From Thinopyrum elongatum (Eukaryota > Streptophyta > Magnoliopsida > Poales > Poaceae): a DNA stretch of 64,000 bases. The notes below the pieces were generated by a model that made no database searches, was not told the DNA's origin, and saw only the letters and a list, made by a program, of their open reading frames with translations. Position 1 is the first letter of the stretch, and the number at the start of each line of letters is the position of its first letter. The stretch is taken from positions 62,001 through 126,000 of the forward strand of contig JAAAXO010000339.1 in assembly GCA_011799875.1 (NCBI GenBank), read 5' to 3'. The translations under genes were made by a program, and so were the position numbers. This document shows positions 11,331 through 23,798 of this stretch, piece by piece.

Positions 11331-12867
11331 TCATCACTACCCGATAAGGGCCTTCCAACTTCGGCGTCAACTTGTTTGAATTCTTGGCGGACTGAATCCG
11401 CCGAAGAACAAGGTCGCCTTCCTCAAGGCTTCGGGCATGAACTTTGCGGCTATGGTAGCGACGCAAAGCTTGCTGATAGCGTGCAGCTCGCACAGCAGCC
11501 TGAAGACGATCCTCCTCAAGGAGCACAGCGTCATCTTGCCGCAGTTGCTCTTGTTCAAGCTCATCATAAGCGAGCACTCGAGGTGACCCGTATATGAGTT
11601 CCGTGGGGAGAACTGCTTCCGCTCCATATACCAGAGCGAAGGGTGTCTGGCCAGTGGCTCAATTTGGTGTCATTCTGATTGACCAAAGAACCGCCGGTAA
11701 CTCATCAATCCAGCGCCTTTCGCACTTTCTCAGCCGGTCAAAAGTCCTGGTCAGACCGCGCAGCACTTCAGCATTAGCCCTTTCCGCTTGGCCGTTGCTT
11801 CTCGGGTGAGCAACAGAGGCAAAACAAATTTTGCCGCCAAGGTCTTGGACGTATTGCATGAAGGTGCGACTTGTGAACTGTGTGCCGTTGTCGGTGATGA
11901 TCCTGTTGGGCACACCGAAACGGCAAACTATTCCTTTAAAGAACTTGACGGCTGATTGTGCTGTCACCTTCCTCACCGCTTCCACCTCCGGCCACTTTGT
12001 GAACTTGTCGATCGCAACGTACAAGTACTCAAAGCCCCCGGTAGCACGGGGGAAAGGGCCCAGTATGTCGAGCCCCCAGACCGAAAATGGCCAGGAGAGA
12101 GGGATTGTCTGAAGAGCTTGAGCTGGCTGATGTGATTTCTTTGAATGAAACTGGCATGCTTCACACTTGGTTACTAGTGCAGTTGCATCCCGGAGAGCAG
12201 TGGGCCAAAAGAAACCTTGTCGGAATGCCTTTCCGACAAACGCTCTTGATCCTATGTGAGAGCCACATATGCCTCCATGTATCTCTGCCAACAGCCCCAG
12301 TCCATCTTCCCGAGGAATACACTTCAATTTCACACCGTTCAGTCTCTTCCTATACAGAACGCCATCGACAAACTGGTACATGCTAGACTGACGGGCTACT
12401 TTTTCCGCTTCTTCCTGCTCCTCAAGGAGTTCTCCTGTCTGAAGAAATTGGACAATGGGCTGTGCCCAAGCTAGATCCTGGGGCTCAACAACTAGGACTA
12501 AAGCCATCTCTTCTACCGGGGGAACGTTTGTCTCGACGGCAAGGGCCTGAGCCCCTGCTGGAGCCTGTTGTTCCCCGGCAGGCTTGCCGCTGATCCCGGC
12601 GACTTCCTTGCCGGCGGCTCCCGGGAGCTCTGCCGGAAAGTACTGACCAGAATTTAACTTCCTTCTCTTTTCTTGCCTCATTGACAGTGCTACAGATGGA
12701 TGAGTCAAACGGAGCACAAAAGTTCCTGGTTCCACAGGTAACTTAAGGGCAGTGCGCTTTGACAGGTCATCAGCGATACTGTTCTCAGCACGAGGAATGT
12801 GCTTTGTATGCAGACCGTCAAAGCGCTCTTCCATTTTCCTCACTTCATCCACATAAGCCTGCATCAA
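11331..12867 (-). pseudogene. Family C (Tat/RIRE2-like) integrase
   Basis: Minus-strand integrase region of the C polyprotein. In order: linker; HHCC zinc region (HGGICGSHIGSRAF...CEACQFH); core with DDE residues in WGLDILGPF, RIITDNGTQF and SNGQAERAN; C-terminal KLEGPYRV (GPY/F motif) near 11335. Integrase inserts element DNA into the genome. The frame is broken by a TGA between RMTPN and ATGQTPF near 11660, where related elements usually have CGA, consistent with a CpG transition. A B-element LTR cuts the gene at 11330. Defective copy of a well-known clade. Confidence 0.85.
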
Positions 12868-13578
12868 TGGACTCTGATAATCTTTGTTGATTTACCCGAC
12901 AACAAGCTGCGAATCGCCTTTGATAATGAGCTTCTTGATACCAAGATCTGCCGCGATCCTGAGACCGGCAAGCAGGCCTTCGTACTCCGCAGTGTTGTTT
13001 GTCGAGCTCTCCCAGGGAAAATGCATCTGGATTACATACTTGAGGTGCTCTTCGGTGGGCGCGACAAGCAGCACGCCAGCACCGGCACCTTGCAGCGTGA
13101 AAGCGCCATCAAAGTACATAATCCATTCTCGATCTGTTTCCTTGCCGGGAAGAGTCGTTTCTTGAATCTCCTCGTCTGGCGTTGGAGTCCATTCCGCAAT
13201 GAACTGCTCCAAGGCTCTGCTCTGAATTGTTGAAGTACTTTCAAACTTGAGACCAAAGCTTGACAATTCCAACGCCCACTCTACAATCCTGCCGGTTGCC
13301 TCTGGATTTTGCAAAATCCGCTGCAACGGGAAGCGAGTGACGACGGTAATCTCATGCGCTTGAAAATAATGGCGCAGCTTCCGCGAGGCCATGAGAAGGC
13401 CGAAGAGCAATTTTTGCACACCAGAGTATCTTGACCTAGCTCCCTGTAAAAGGGAGCTGACAAAATAAACTGGACGCTGCACCATCTTCCTCTTTTGTAT
13501 TGATTCCTCTGACTGCGCAGATCCTGTCTTGCCTGCACCAGACCTTGCCGGGGAAGATCCCGGCGCATCACTTGACAA
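12868..13578 (-). pseudogene. Family C RNase H domains, including the extra RNase H
   Basis: Contains the end of the RT-linked RNase H (PVYFVSSLLQGARSRYSG, HEITVVTRFPL) and then a second RNase H of the type typical for Tat-clade elements (YFDGAFTLQGAGAGVLL, NNTAEYEGLLAGL, IIKGDSQLVV). The second domain between RNase H and integrase is the main reason for the Tat/RIRE2 assignment. A TAA after LVVG (near 12890) replaces an expected glutamine codon, and a frameshift near 13570 separates it from the RT part, so the copy is dead. Confidence 0.82.
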
Positions 13579-14132
13579 TCCTCATCGACTTCTCTCTGCA
13601 CCACTAACGCAACACTAACCACTTGATTTGTTGCCGCTAGATACAGCAGCAACGGCTCTTGTGGTTTAGGTGCGACTAGCGTCGGCGGAGAGGAGAGGTA
13701 CCTCTTCAAATCTTGCAGCGCTGCCTCCGCTTCCGGAGTCCATCTCATTGGACCTACCTTCTTCAAAATTTTAAAAAAGGGCAGGGCGTGCTCAGCGGAT
13801 TTGGAGATAAACCTGCTTAAGGCAGCAACGCAGCCGGCAAGGCGACGTACATCCTTGACGCGTCTTGGTGCTTCAATCTACTCAATAGCTTTGATCTTGT
13901 CGGGGTTCGCTTCAATCCCTCGCTGAGATACAAAGAACCCGAGAAGCTTGCCGGAAGGGATGCCAAACACACACTTCTCAGGATTGAGCTTTAAGTTGAT
14001 CTTGCGCAGATTTGTAAATGTTTCTTCTAGATCTTGTATGAGCGTCGCTTTATCCTTGGTTTTGACCACTATGTCATCCATGTATGCTTCCATATTTCTA
14101 TGTAGCTGAGGCTCAAAACCAATTTGGACCGC
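13579..14132 (-). pseudogene. Family C reverse transcriptase, C-terminal part
   Basis: Holds the catalytic motif YMDDIVVKTK (near 14080), the thumb region LGFFVSQRGIEANPDKIKAI and the start of RNase H (VGPMRWTPEAEAAL). RT copies element RNA into DNA. The N-terminal half lies at 18941-19440; the two halves were separated by the B element at 14133-18940 between ARAV and the residues before the YMDD motif. A stop before 13878 and frame changes show decay. Confidence 0.85.
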
Positions 14133-15114
14133 TGATAGAGGCGAGGGTGTCCCGATCTTTCGATGAGATGGTAACTATCGATTTGGTGGAGCCGACTTTG
14201 ACGATCCGACTACAAACGTGCACGACGTTGCGCCTTAGCAATCGCTAAACCAATCTCCTGAGGTTACTGACGATGCTGGAAGCACGATCAGCCTGAGCAC
14301 GAAGGTCTATTCCTGCACGCAATCGAAGAACAAGCAAGAATATGATAATGCAATCTGAATATTGCGAATATAGATGAAGTATTGATAATGGTGGGGATCC
14401 GAAAGCGGTCTTGGTCTGGTCGTTGGACACAAACGAAGTACACGAAGTTGCAATGGCTAACTTTTAACTAAACAAATCCCAAGGAAAAAGCTACTAGAAG
14501 GATCTACTTATATAGGAGTAAGGGGTGGCGGCCAAGGAGGTGGGAGGACGTCCCAAGGCAGCCTAAAACTAACCCTAGGTCGTACAAGGCTCATGGGCCC
14601 AAGTGGAGGTGATGCAACACCTTTGGACTTGTAGTTTGACTCGGATTCTGCTACAGCGTCAGATTGTTTCGTCGATAACTCATAGCTCCGGATGAATTTT
14701 AAGGTGAATCCAATTGGGTTGGAAAGAGCACGAAATCTACTTTCCAACAAAAAAAGAATCACCCAATTCGGAGTCCATATGAAAAAGTTCTTGGCGTTTT
14801 GAGTCAGGTATGTCTGTGCAGTCCGAATCTGAATCCAGAACGTGAGAGACTTGGACTCTATCTTCTCTTGGCCCAAAAATGACGTGAGAGGACTTTTTGA
14901 ACAGCACCTAAACTTCTCGTTTTCCCTTATCTTCATATGTGAATTGTACAAATGTCCCATACACCTGCAATTAGACATGGCACAAAAGTTTGTGAAGTAT
15001 TTTTGTCCTGGATGACACAAATAAATTATTGCATAGTTTGCATTAGAAATCAGCTCACAAATATACATGTATGCAATATTTTTGGTCGTATCCAAGGTAT
15101 TCATGTCCTCATCA
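14133..15114 (-). repeat. 3' LTR of the B element
   Basis: 982 bp, TG...CA type termini. It is followed on the right by the polypurine tract complement TCCTCCACTTCTT. Differs at several sites from its partner at 17959-18940. Confidence 0.93.
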
Positions 15115-16550
15115 TCCTCCACTTCTTGAAAACAAAGCCGTCCTCGGCGTTGCTTAATCTGAAATGTGGCTAACAAAAGAGACAAGGTGTACATGTTGTA
15201 TATGTATATGTCATCCATTTTTACTTCCCTTGATTTTTGCACATATGACACATGTATACATGAGTAACTTTCATATTTCATAAAATGTAAAGCCAAAATA
15301 TTATCACAAGTATTAGAAGACATGAAAATATTGCAACTCAATTTGCACATATAAGTGAAGCTCTTATTCATATCAAAGGATTGACAATGTTCATCATTAA
15401 ACCATCCCAACATTGGTGAATAAACCTTACTTGCATCAAATTTACATGCTACTACATGCTTAAATAAGCAAACATGCAATAAGTCTTTTGACACAAAATC
15501 ATCACCAAGATTAGAGGTCATATCAAAATGATTAAACATTGGTTCTTTTGCATCAACAGTTAATTCAATTGGTGCACTCAAAATTGTTGGTATTTCAGTT
15601 GTTTGATCACATGACGCATTCATGACAGTAACACAATTCTCTAAAATAGGTGACGTGCCCAAATCAATAGGTAACTCAACACATGATGTATTCAAGTTAA
15701 CTAGGCATGCATCATTCTCATGTGAAAGTGGAAAATATGTACCTTTGTCATTACCTCTTATGATCAACTCAGATGATGTAGGCACTCTCGGTGGTGATGT
15801 GTCACATGGTGGAGATGATGTAGTCATCGCAACAACGGATGTGGTTGTCATAGTACGTCTAGTAGTTGAAGAAACATCTATATCAACACTTGGAATGTGC
15901 ACCGTGCGCTTGTTCTCCTTGTGGGCAACACGTCGTTTTATTTCCTGTTCAGCTTTGCAAGCAAGACGAAACAAATGGTCCATAGGATAACACTCTTCAT
16001 GAATTAGTATCTCTTGAATATCACAGTTTAATCCTCCCCAAAATCTATCCATAAAATCTTCTTCACTTTCTTCTAAAAATGAGTGCAACAATGTAGTTTG
16101 TAAATCATCATAATATTTTGTTACCGTGTCAGTGCCTTGTTTTAAATGTTGTAATTTTTTAATCATGCCACGAGTATAATAAACATCAACGAATCTATCT
16201 CTCATGACAAGTTTTAAATCATCCCAAGTAGTAGGTATAAGATCAGGGTTTAACCGACAATATTCACTCCACCAAACTAAAGCAAAGCTACTAAAAGTAC
16301 TAACCGCAGCTTGAAATTTTCCACGCTCATCAAAATTATGGGAAGCAAATATAGCATTTATTTCATACTCCCATTCAATATATAAATCAGGCCTAAAACG
16401 ATCAGTAAATGGTGGCATGGAAACATTAACCTGATTATGTGCATTCTGATGTAATTGCTCCTCTTGTGGCGGTTGTTGCATTTTCTTAGGTGATGGCAAA
16501 TCTCCCACGATCGATGAAGCCCAAGAACTAACAACTCCGGAACCTGCCAT
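14508..16550 (-). CDS. Family B gag-like protein, full length, ending in the LTR
   Basis: About 680 residues from the ATG complement at 16548-16550 (MAGSGVVSS). Residues ~45-230 are a retrotransposon Gag domain (WEYEINAIF, ALVWWSEYCR, MDRFWGGLN, HLFRLACKAEQE). A Thr/Ser-rich linker follows, then a cysteine/phenylalanine-rich segment (FKHVVACKFDASKVYSP, CKLSCNIFMSSNTC) and QRRGRLCFQEVEDDED, which resembles the A junction [11 protein letters not shown]. The last ~200 codons lie inside the LTR and end PPPWPPPLTPI; the stop codon is part of the TATATAA promoter box. Function of the second half is unknown. No enzyme motifs seen. A start 5 codons upstream is possible. Confidence 0.75.
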   Translation of the reverse strand: MAGSGVVSSWASSIVGDLPSPKKMQQPPQEEQLHQNAHNQVNVSMPPFTDRFRPDLYIEWEYEINAIFASHNFDERGKFQAAVSTFSSFALVWWSEYCRLNPDLIPTTWDDLKLVMRDRFVDVYYTRGMIKKLQHLKQGTDTVTKYYDDLQTTLLHSFLEESEEDFMDRFWGGLNCDIQEILIHEECYPMDHLFRLACKAEQEIKRRVAHKENKRTVHIPSVDIDVSSTTRRTMTTTSVVAMTTSSPPCDTSPPRVPTSSELIIRGNDKGTYFPLSHENDACLVNLNTSCVELPIDLGTSPILENCVTVMNASCDQTTEIPTILSAPIELTVDAKEPMFNHFDMTSNLGDDFVSKDLLHVCLFKHVVACKFDASKVYSPMLGWFNDEHCQSFDMNKSFTYMCKLSCNIFMSSNTCDNILALHFMKYESYSCIHVSYVQKSREVKMDDIYIYNMYTLSLLLATFQIKQRRGRLCFQEVEDDEDMNTLDTTKNIAYMYICELISNANYAIIYLCHPGQKYFTNFCAMSNCRCMGHLYNSHMKIRENEKFRCCSKSPLTSFLGQEKIESKSLTFWIQIRTAQTYLTQNAKNFFIWTPNWVILFLLESRFRALSNPIGFTLKFIRSYELSTKQSDAVAESESNYKSKGVASPPLGPMSLVRPRVSFRLPWDVLPPPWPPPLTPI

Positions 16551-17958
16551 GATTAGTAGAAACAAAAAAAATCGAGAATAATGTTCCTATGAACTACTAG
16601 GATGTGGTGGTAAAGCGCTCACAGTAAAGCAAATATCAATATCTTACAAGTTCTTACCATGCAGCAGGTGGTGACGGGCAACCAGCGGTGTCAAATAACT
16701 CCGAAGATTGAGTAAAGCGATTGCCAGGTGAACGTATGTATACACGGTGTAGAAATATATGGAGCTGGGTTGGCTATATATGGTAGCAAAAGATTAGCAA
16801 TAATCAATTCAGAGATGCAATGTTGAATAAACGCTCAACGACGATACTGTGCTGGTCCTAGGCTAGACCGGACTAGAGACGCGAGCCTAGAACACTAATG
16901 AGGTCACGGCGTAGCACAACTAGCATCAATAAAGGATATGAAGTAGCTCTGGATAGCAAGATATAAGTGAAGATCACAATGGCAGTAAAGATAATGATGA
17001 GAAACAACTACCAAGTAGGATATACCAACAACTTTGTCTTCAACTTTCCTCTGGAAAAGTTTTTGCCAATTTTCTGATAATTTTTCTCAAGAATGGCACT
17101 GACGCAAGCTTTCAAACGCAAAAAGAATCACTAAATTCCGAGTTGATATGAGGAGTCAAAAAATTCTAAAACTGGCCTGAAAAACTGGAACAAGCTGTGT
17201 TCGCGAACTTCGGAGGGCAAAAAGACCTATTTAGAAGCCGATTTTGAGGTCTCAAATATTGAACTAGCTTCTGCAACTATTTAGATGCGGCTCGTCACTA
17301 GCTTTAATTTGAGTACTCACGGAGCCAAAACAGACTTCGTACGAAAAAGATATGCCTGTTTTACTGAACACTGCGCAAAACAGTTTCCAATCCGAATTCA
17401 GCTACGAGATTGAATCTAGATAGATCCGAATTTTGTTTTTTTTTTCTGCTCTCTTTTTTTCCTCACACTTTTTTTCTTTTTCTTTCTCTCTTTTTTTTCT
17501 CTGACTTTTTTTTTTAACTTTTTTTTCTCTCTTTTTTTTCTCTCTCCCTCTTTCCAAAACAAACTAGATAAGATGTAGATTGGATCAAGCACAGATGTGA
17601 ACGACCTCAACTATGATTATGACAATGAACGGTGGGTAGCACGATTTGGAAATTGATGGATGGGATGGTGGACAGCGGAAGGAATAACGATGCAGCGGCG
17701 GCGTGACTAATGTGAACAGAACTCGAAACTCTAAACGAACTAGACACTAAGACCAGCAACTCGACACGACGATGTAACCGATAATTCAACTATGCAAGCA
17801 ATGAAAAGAAAATTGCAAAGGCTCAGACTGGCTTGGACAAAGGATGAATAGATCTAACTTTTTTTTTGTGGCTTTTTTTTGGACAATAGGTAAGAAAATA
17901 AATCTAATCTAGGGAAAACTGGAAATTCTCACCGAGCAACCTGAAAACTGATACCACT
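16551..17958 (-). mobile_element. Family B leader
   Basis: Complete B leader with conserved hairpin block, pyrimidine run (17435-17550 on the plus strand) and primer site complement at 17948-17958. No coding region supported. Confidence 0.88.
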
Positions 17959-18940
17959 TGATAGAGGCGAGGGTGTCCCGATCTTTCGATGAGATGATAG
18001 CTATCGATTTGGTGGAGTCGACTTTGATGATCCGACTACAAACGTGCACGACGTTGCGCCTTAGCCATTGCTAAACCAATCTCCCGAGGTTACTGACGAT
18101 GCTGAAAGCACGATCAGCCTGACCACGAAGGTCTATTCCTGCACGCAATCGAAGAACAAGCAAGAATATGATAATGCAATCTGAATATTGCGAATATAGA
18201 TGAAGTATTGATAGAGGTGGGGATCCGAACGCGGTCTTGGTCTGGTCGTTGGACACAAACGAAGTACACGAAGTTGCAATGGCTAACTTTTAACTAAACA
18301 AATCCCCAGGAAAAAGCTACTAGATGGATCTACTTATATAGGAGTAAGGGGTGGCGGCCAAGGAGGTGGGAGGACGTCCCAAGGCAGCCTAAAACTAACC
18401 CTAGGTCGTACAAGGCTCATGGGCCCAAGTGGAGGTGATGCAACACCTTTGGACTTGTAGTTTGACTCGGATTCTGCTACAGCGTCAGATTGTTTCATCG
18501 ATAACTCATAGCTCCGGATGAATTTTAAGGTGAATCTAATTGGGTTGGAAAGAGCACGAAATCTACTTTCCAACAAAAAAAGAATCACCCAATTCGGAGT
18601 CCGTATGAAAAAGTTCTTGGCGTTTTGAGTCAGGTATGTCTGTGCAGTCCGAATCTGAATCCAGAACGTGAGAGACTTGGACTCTATCTTCTCTTGGCCC
18701 AAAAGTGACGTGAGAGGACTTTTTGAACAGCACCTAAACTTCTCGTTTTCCCTTATCTTCATATGTGAATTGTACAAATGTCCCATACACCTGCAATTAG
18801 ACATGGCACAAAAGTTTGTGAAGTATTTTTGTCCTGGATGACACAAATAAATTATTGCATAGTTTGCATTAGAAATCACCTCACAAATATACATGTATGC
18901 AATATTTTTGGTCGTATCCAAGGTATTCATGTCCTCATCA
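17959..18940 (-). repeat. 5' LTR of the B element
   Basis: 982 bp. Primer site on the left, ACCGC target duplication on the right. U3 contains the TATATAA box on the minus strand near 18336-18345. Confidence 0.93.
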
Positions 18941-19741
18941 ACCGCTCTGGCAAATGTAGAACCAGCACTTTTCAACCCGAAAGGCATTTGTATAAAACAA
19001 TACGTACCACATGGGGTGATAAATGCGGTCTTTTCTTCATCTTCTTTTGCCATGAAGATCTGATGATACCCCGAATAGGCATCAAGGAACGACAGTAGGT
19101 CACAACCAGCAGTGGAGTCCACAATTTGGTCGATGCGCGGCAAGGGGAAAGGATGTTTTGGACAGGCTTTATTGATGTCTGTATAGTCAATACACAGCCT
19201 CCATTTCCCAATCGCCTTGCACACTACAACCGGATTGGCCAACCACGTTGGTTGAAGCACTCCTCTGACCAAACCTGCCGCTTCTAACTTCCTAATTTCT
19301 TCGGCAATGAATTCTTGCCGCTCCAAGGCTTGCTTCCTCACCCTCTGCTTGACGGGCCGCGCGTGATGACAGACAGCAAGGTGGTGCTCAATTACATTCC
19401 TGGGAACACCGGGGATGTCAGATGGTTGCCATGCAAACACATCGACATTCGCCCGCAGGAAAGCAATGAGCGCGCTTTCCTATTTGTCATCTAGGGAGGA
19501 ACTTATAGTGAAAGTTCCTCCCGTTCTGTCCTCCTTGACGGGCACCTTCTTGGTCTCTGCTGGAGCAGCCTTGGACTTCTTGTTCTTGCCAGTGGAACTC
19601 TCTGGTGCGTCCTTAACGGAGGCGCAACACTCCGAAGAGGTGCGCTTGCCGGAGTTTGCGCCAGAGATCTTGCTGGTCTTCTTCTCCTTCCCCCCGGGAG
19701 TTCCAGCGGCAGGAGCAGATGCCTTGATGGCAGGTGCTGCG
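18941..19741 (-). pseudogene. Family C RT, N-terminal part, and protease-RT linker
   Basis: Minus-strand RT start: FAWQPSDIPGVP, HHARPVKQRVRKQALERQ, VCKAIGKWRLCIDYTDINKA, CDLLSFLDAYSGYHQI, MPFGLKSAGSTFARAV, cut at 18941. Upstream (19441-19741) is a Lys/Pro/Ala-rich linker. A TAG near 19482 replaces an expected glutamine codon before ESALIAFLRAN. Joined in the ancestor to 13579-14132 and to the protease piece at 23799. Confidence 0.85.
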
Positions 19742-20619
19742 TGATAGAGGCGAGGGTGTCCTGATCTTTCGATGAGATGATATCTATCGTTTTTGGTGGA
19801 GTAGACTTTGACGATCCGACTACGAACGAGCGAGGACGTCGCGCCTTAGCAATCGCTAAACCAACTCCGAGAGGTTATTGACCACGCCGGAGCACAATCA
19901 ACCTGACCCCGAGGGTCTATCTCCTGCAAGCAAACGAAGAACAAGCAAGAAACTAAGATTTGCAATCTGGATATTGCGAATATAAGATGAAAGCTTTATT
20001 GATCGAGGTGGGGTTCTGTGACGTCTTGGTCTGGTCGTTGAACACAAACGAAGTACGCGAAGTTGCAGCTATGGCAAACTTTTAATCTAAACAAAACCCA
20101 AAGTCTAAACGGTGCCCTAAGGGCTGTATATATGGAGGAAGAGGAGGGGATTTCGTGGCCCTTGAAGGAGGGGTCCGAAACCAACCCTATCTCTTGTTTC
20201 CCCACACATACGGACTCTAAAAACAGCCTATACTCAAGTATTTCGAAATTACATGGGCCTGGCCCAATAATAAGGTGACGCAGCACCTATAATAGCCTCT
20301 GGACGAAATTTATGAAGTGACATCTTGTATATTTCGTCCAAGGATTCCTGCACTCATTATGGTGGCTTCAAAGTCCTGAAATCATCACTTGTAACTCCGT
20401 TCTTGTTCCCCTTGTGCATGCCATCATCTCCATGCTTGAACTTGCTCCAAGGTTCCTCTTTCTTGTCCAAGCTAGGCCCTTCATTTGTAAGCAAAACAAA
20501 TGTATCCAATTTAGGCAGCATCATATTCTCATGAACTTTAGAATCATTACCAAGAAACGAAAGTACCTGATATTTTAATTGGCGTGCGCGAGCTCTAGTA
20601 ATTGGTCCAGTATGTATAG
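19742..20619 (-). repeat. Family A LTR, start-truncated, tandem copy
   Basis: Joined to the next LTR at GTATGTATAG/TAATAGAGG. The same join occurs in plus orientation at 33530/33531. Confidence 0.88.
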
Positions 20620-21541
20620 TAATAGAGGCGAGGGTGTCCCGATCTTTCGATGAGATGATAGCTATCGTTTTTGGTGGAGTAGACTTTGACGATCCGACTA
20701 CGAACGTGCGAGGACGTCGCGCCTTAGCAATCGCTAAACCAACTCCGAGAGGTTATTGACCACGCCGGAGCACAATCAACCTGACCACGAGGGTCTATCT
20801 CCTGCAAGCAAACGAAGAACAAGCAAGAAACTAAGATTTGCAATCTGGATATTGCGAATATAAGATGAAAGCTTTATTGATAAAGGTGGGGTTCTGTGAC
20901 GTCTTGGTCTGGTCGTTGAACACAAACGAAGTACGCGAAGTTGCAGCTATGGCGAACTTTTAATCTAAACAAAACCCAAAGTCTAAACGGTGCCCTAAGG
21001 GCTGTATATATGGAGGAAGAGGAGGGGATTTCGTGGCCCTTGAAGGAGGGGTCCGAAACCAACCCTATCTCTTGTTTCCCCACACATACGGACTCTAAAA
21101 ACAGCCTATACTCAAGTATTTCGAAATTACATGGGCCTGGCCCAATAATAAGGTGTCGCAACACCTATAATAGCCTTCGGACGAAATTTATGAAGTGACA
21201 TCTTGTATATTTCGTCCAAGGCTTCCTGCACTCATTATGGTGGCTTCAAAGTCCTGAAATCATCACTTGTAACTCCGTTCTTGTTCCCCTTGTGCATGCC
21301 ATCATCTCCATGCTTGAACTTGCTCCAAGGTTCCTCTTTCTTGTCCAAGCTAGGCCCTTCATTTGTAAGCAAAACAAATGTATCCAATTTAGGCAGCATC
21401 ATATTCTCATGAACTTTAGAATCATTACCAAGAAACGAAAGTACCTGATATTTTAATTGGCGTGCGCGAGCTCTAGTAATTGGTCCAGTATGTATAGAAG
21501 CAGGGGCTGTGGGTGTAACAATGGTATTGATGTCCTCATCA
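20620..21541 (-). repeat. Family A 3' LTR
   Basis: 922 bp. The U5 end reads TAATAGAGG instead of TGATAGAGG. The right side has the polypurine tract complement TCCTCCCCTTCTT at 21542-21554, so this is a true 3' LTR. Confidence 0.9.
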
Positions 21542-22876
21542 TCCTCCCCTTCTTGAAATGAAGTCGTCCTCGACGCAAGCTCATCTTCCTCACCCAAATA
21601 AGGCTTCAGATCTGCAATGTTAAAAGTGGGACTAACCCCAAAATCTGCAGGCAGCTCAAGTTTATATGCATTATCATTTATTTTCTCTAACACCTTAAAA
21701 GGACCATCAGCACGTGGCATTAGCTTTGATTTGCGCAAATCAAGAAATCTATCCTTACGCAAATGTAACCAAACAAGATCTCCAGGTGCAAACACAACAT
21801 GTTTTCTAACCTTTTCTCCAGCAAGTTTATATTTAGCATTCATACGCTCAATGTTCTCCTTAGTTAACTCATGCATTTTTAAGATCAATTCAGCACGTTG
21901 TTTAGCATCAAAATTAACCTTCTCCGAAGATGGAAGAGGCAACAAATCAATTGGTGCACGAGGAAGGAAACCATACACAATTTCAAAAGGACACATCTTA
22001 GTAGTAGAATGCAATGAACGATTATAAGCAAATTCAATATGGGGCAAGCATTCTTCCCACATTTTCTTGTTATTCTTCAAAACAGCCCTAAGCATAGTAG
22101 ACAATGTTCTATTGACTACTTCAGTTTGTCCATCAGTTTGGGGGTGACATGTAGTACTAAAAAGCAGTTTAGTCCCCAACTTAGCCCATAAACATCTCCA
22201 AAAGTGGCTAAGAAATTTAGTATCACGATCTGAAACAATAGTATTTGGCACACCATGCAAGCGTATAATTTCACGAAAGAACAAATCAGCAACATTAACA
22301 GCATCATCGCTTTTATGACATGGTATAAAGTGTGCCATTTTCGAGAACCTATCCACGACAACAAATATGCTATCCCTCCCCTTCTTTGTTCGAAGTAAAC
22401 CTAAAACAAAGTCCATAGATATATCCTCCCAAGGAACACTAGGTACAGGCAAAGGCATATATAAACCATGAGGATTGAGTCGTGACTTAGCTTTTTGACA
22501 TGTAGTGCAGCGAGCAACAAAACGCTCAACATCCCGTCTCATCTTTGGCCAAAAGAAATGTGTAGCAAGTATATCCTCCGTCTTCTTCACGCCAAAGTGT
22601 CCCATTAATCCTCCTCCATGCGCCTCCTGCAACAACAAAAGACGAACGGAGCTAGCTGGAATGCATAGCTTGTTAGCACGAAACACAAATCCATCGTTAA
22701 CGACGAACTTGTTCCATGTTCTCCCTTCCTTACAATTCTGCAATACATCTTTAAATTCAGCATCATGCACATATTGATCTTTGATGGTCTCCAAACCAAA
22801 TATTTAAAGTCAAGTTGTGAAAGCATAGTATAACGACGAGACAATGCATCAGCAATAACATTTTCTTTACCCTTCT
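21235..22876 (-). pseudogene. Family A integrase with LTR-encoded tail
   Basis: Frame open from 22794 to 21235. Integrase: HHCC region ([10 protein letters not shown]...CTTCQKAK), core DDE residues in [18 protein letters not shown] and [12 protein letters not shown]-type C-terminal motif ([11 protein letters not shown]), then [18 protein letters not shown]. From 21541 the frame runs inside the [38 protein letters not shown] and on to FRTLKPP. A one-base deletion near 22803 breaks the link to the RNase H end ([15 protein letters not shown]). Upstream gag, protease and RT are deleted. Tail position and [10 protein letters not shown] motif fit the CRM clade. Confidence 0.85.
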
Positions 22877-23798
22877 TGATAGAGGCGAGGGTGTCCCGAT
22901 CTTTCGATGAGATGATATCTATCGTTTTTGGTGGAGTAGACTTTGACGATCCGACTACGAACGTGCGAGGACGTCGCGCCTTAGCAATCGCTAAACCAAC
23001 TCCGAGAGGTTATTGACCACGCCGGAGCACAATCAACCTGACCCCGAGGGTCTATCTCCTGCAAGCAAACGAAGAACAAGCAAGAAACTAAGATTTGCAA
23101 TCTGGATATTGCGAATATAAGATGAAAGCTTTATTGATCGAGGTGGGGTTCTGTGACGTCTTGGTCTGGTCGTTGAACACAAACGAAGTACGCGAAGTTG
23201 CAGCTATGGCAAACTTTTAATCTAAACAAAACCCAAAGTCTAAACGGTGCCCTAAGGGCTGTATATATGGAGGAAGAGGAGGGGATTTCGTGGCCCTTGA
23301 AGGAGGGGTCCGAAACCAACCCTATCTCTTGTTTCCCCACACATACGGACTCTAAAAACAGCCTATACTCAATTATTTCGAAATTACATGGGCCTGGCCC
23401 AATAATAAGGTGACGCAGCACCTATAATAGCCTCTGGACGAAATTTATGAAGTGACATCTTGTATATTTCGTCCAAGGCTTCCTGCACTCATTATGGTGG
23501 CTTCAAAGTCCTGAAATCATCACTTGTAACTCCGTTCTTGTTCCCCTTGTGCATGCCATCATCTCCATGCTTGAACTTGCTCCAAGGTTCCTCTTTCTTG
23601 TCCAAGCTAGGGCCTTCATTTGTAAGCAAAACAAATGTATCCAATTTAGGCAGCATCATATTCTCATGAACTTTAGAATCATTACCAAGAAACGAAAGTA
23701 CCTGATAATTTAATTGGCGTGCGCGAGCTCTAGTAATTGGTCCAGTATGTATAGAAGCAGGGGCTGTGGGTGTAACAATGGTATTGATGTCCTCGTCA
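22877..23798 (-). repeat. Family A 5' LTR
   Basis: 922 bp, U3 end CCTCGTCA (one change). Shares the GATATCTATC and GACCCCGAG variants with 6727 and 19742. Confidence 0.9.

Larger units (their letters stand above)
14133..18940 (-). mobile_element. Complete family B element, target duplication ACCGC
   Basis: 4808 bp: 3' LTR 14133-15114, polypurine tract complement 15115-15127, gag-like frame, leader 16551-17958, 5' LTR 17959-18940. ACCGC at 14128-14132 and 18941-18945 flanks it. It interrupts the RT of family C. It is the cleanest B unit here and shows that B has no RT, RNase H or integrase of its own. Confidence 0.95.
19742..23798 (-). mobile_element. Defective family A element with tandem LTRs, target duplication CTGCG
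   Basis: Reading the minus strand: 5' LTR 23798-22877, integrase part of pol 22876-21542, polypurine tract, 3' LTR 21541-20620, then a second LTR 20619-19742 lacking its first ~45 bases. CTGCG at 19737-19741 and 23799-23803 flanks the whole unit. The primer site, gag, protease and RT are missing: the U5 end joins pol at CTATCAAG/AAGGG, with two or three shared bases. Confidence 0.9.
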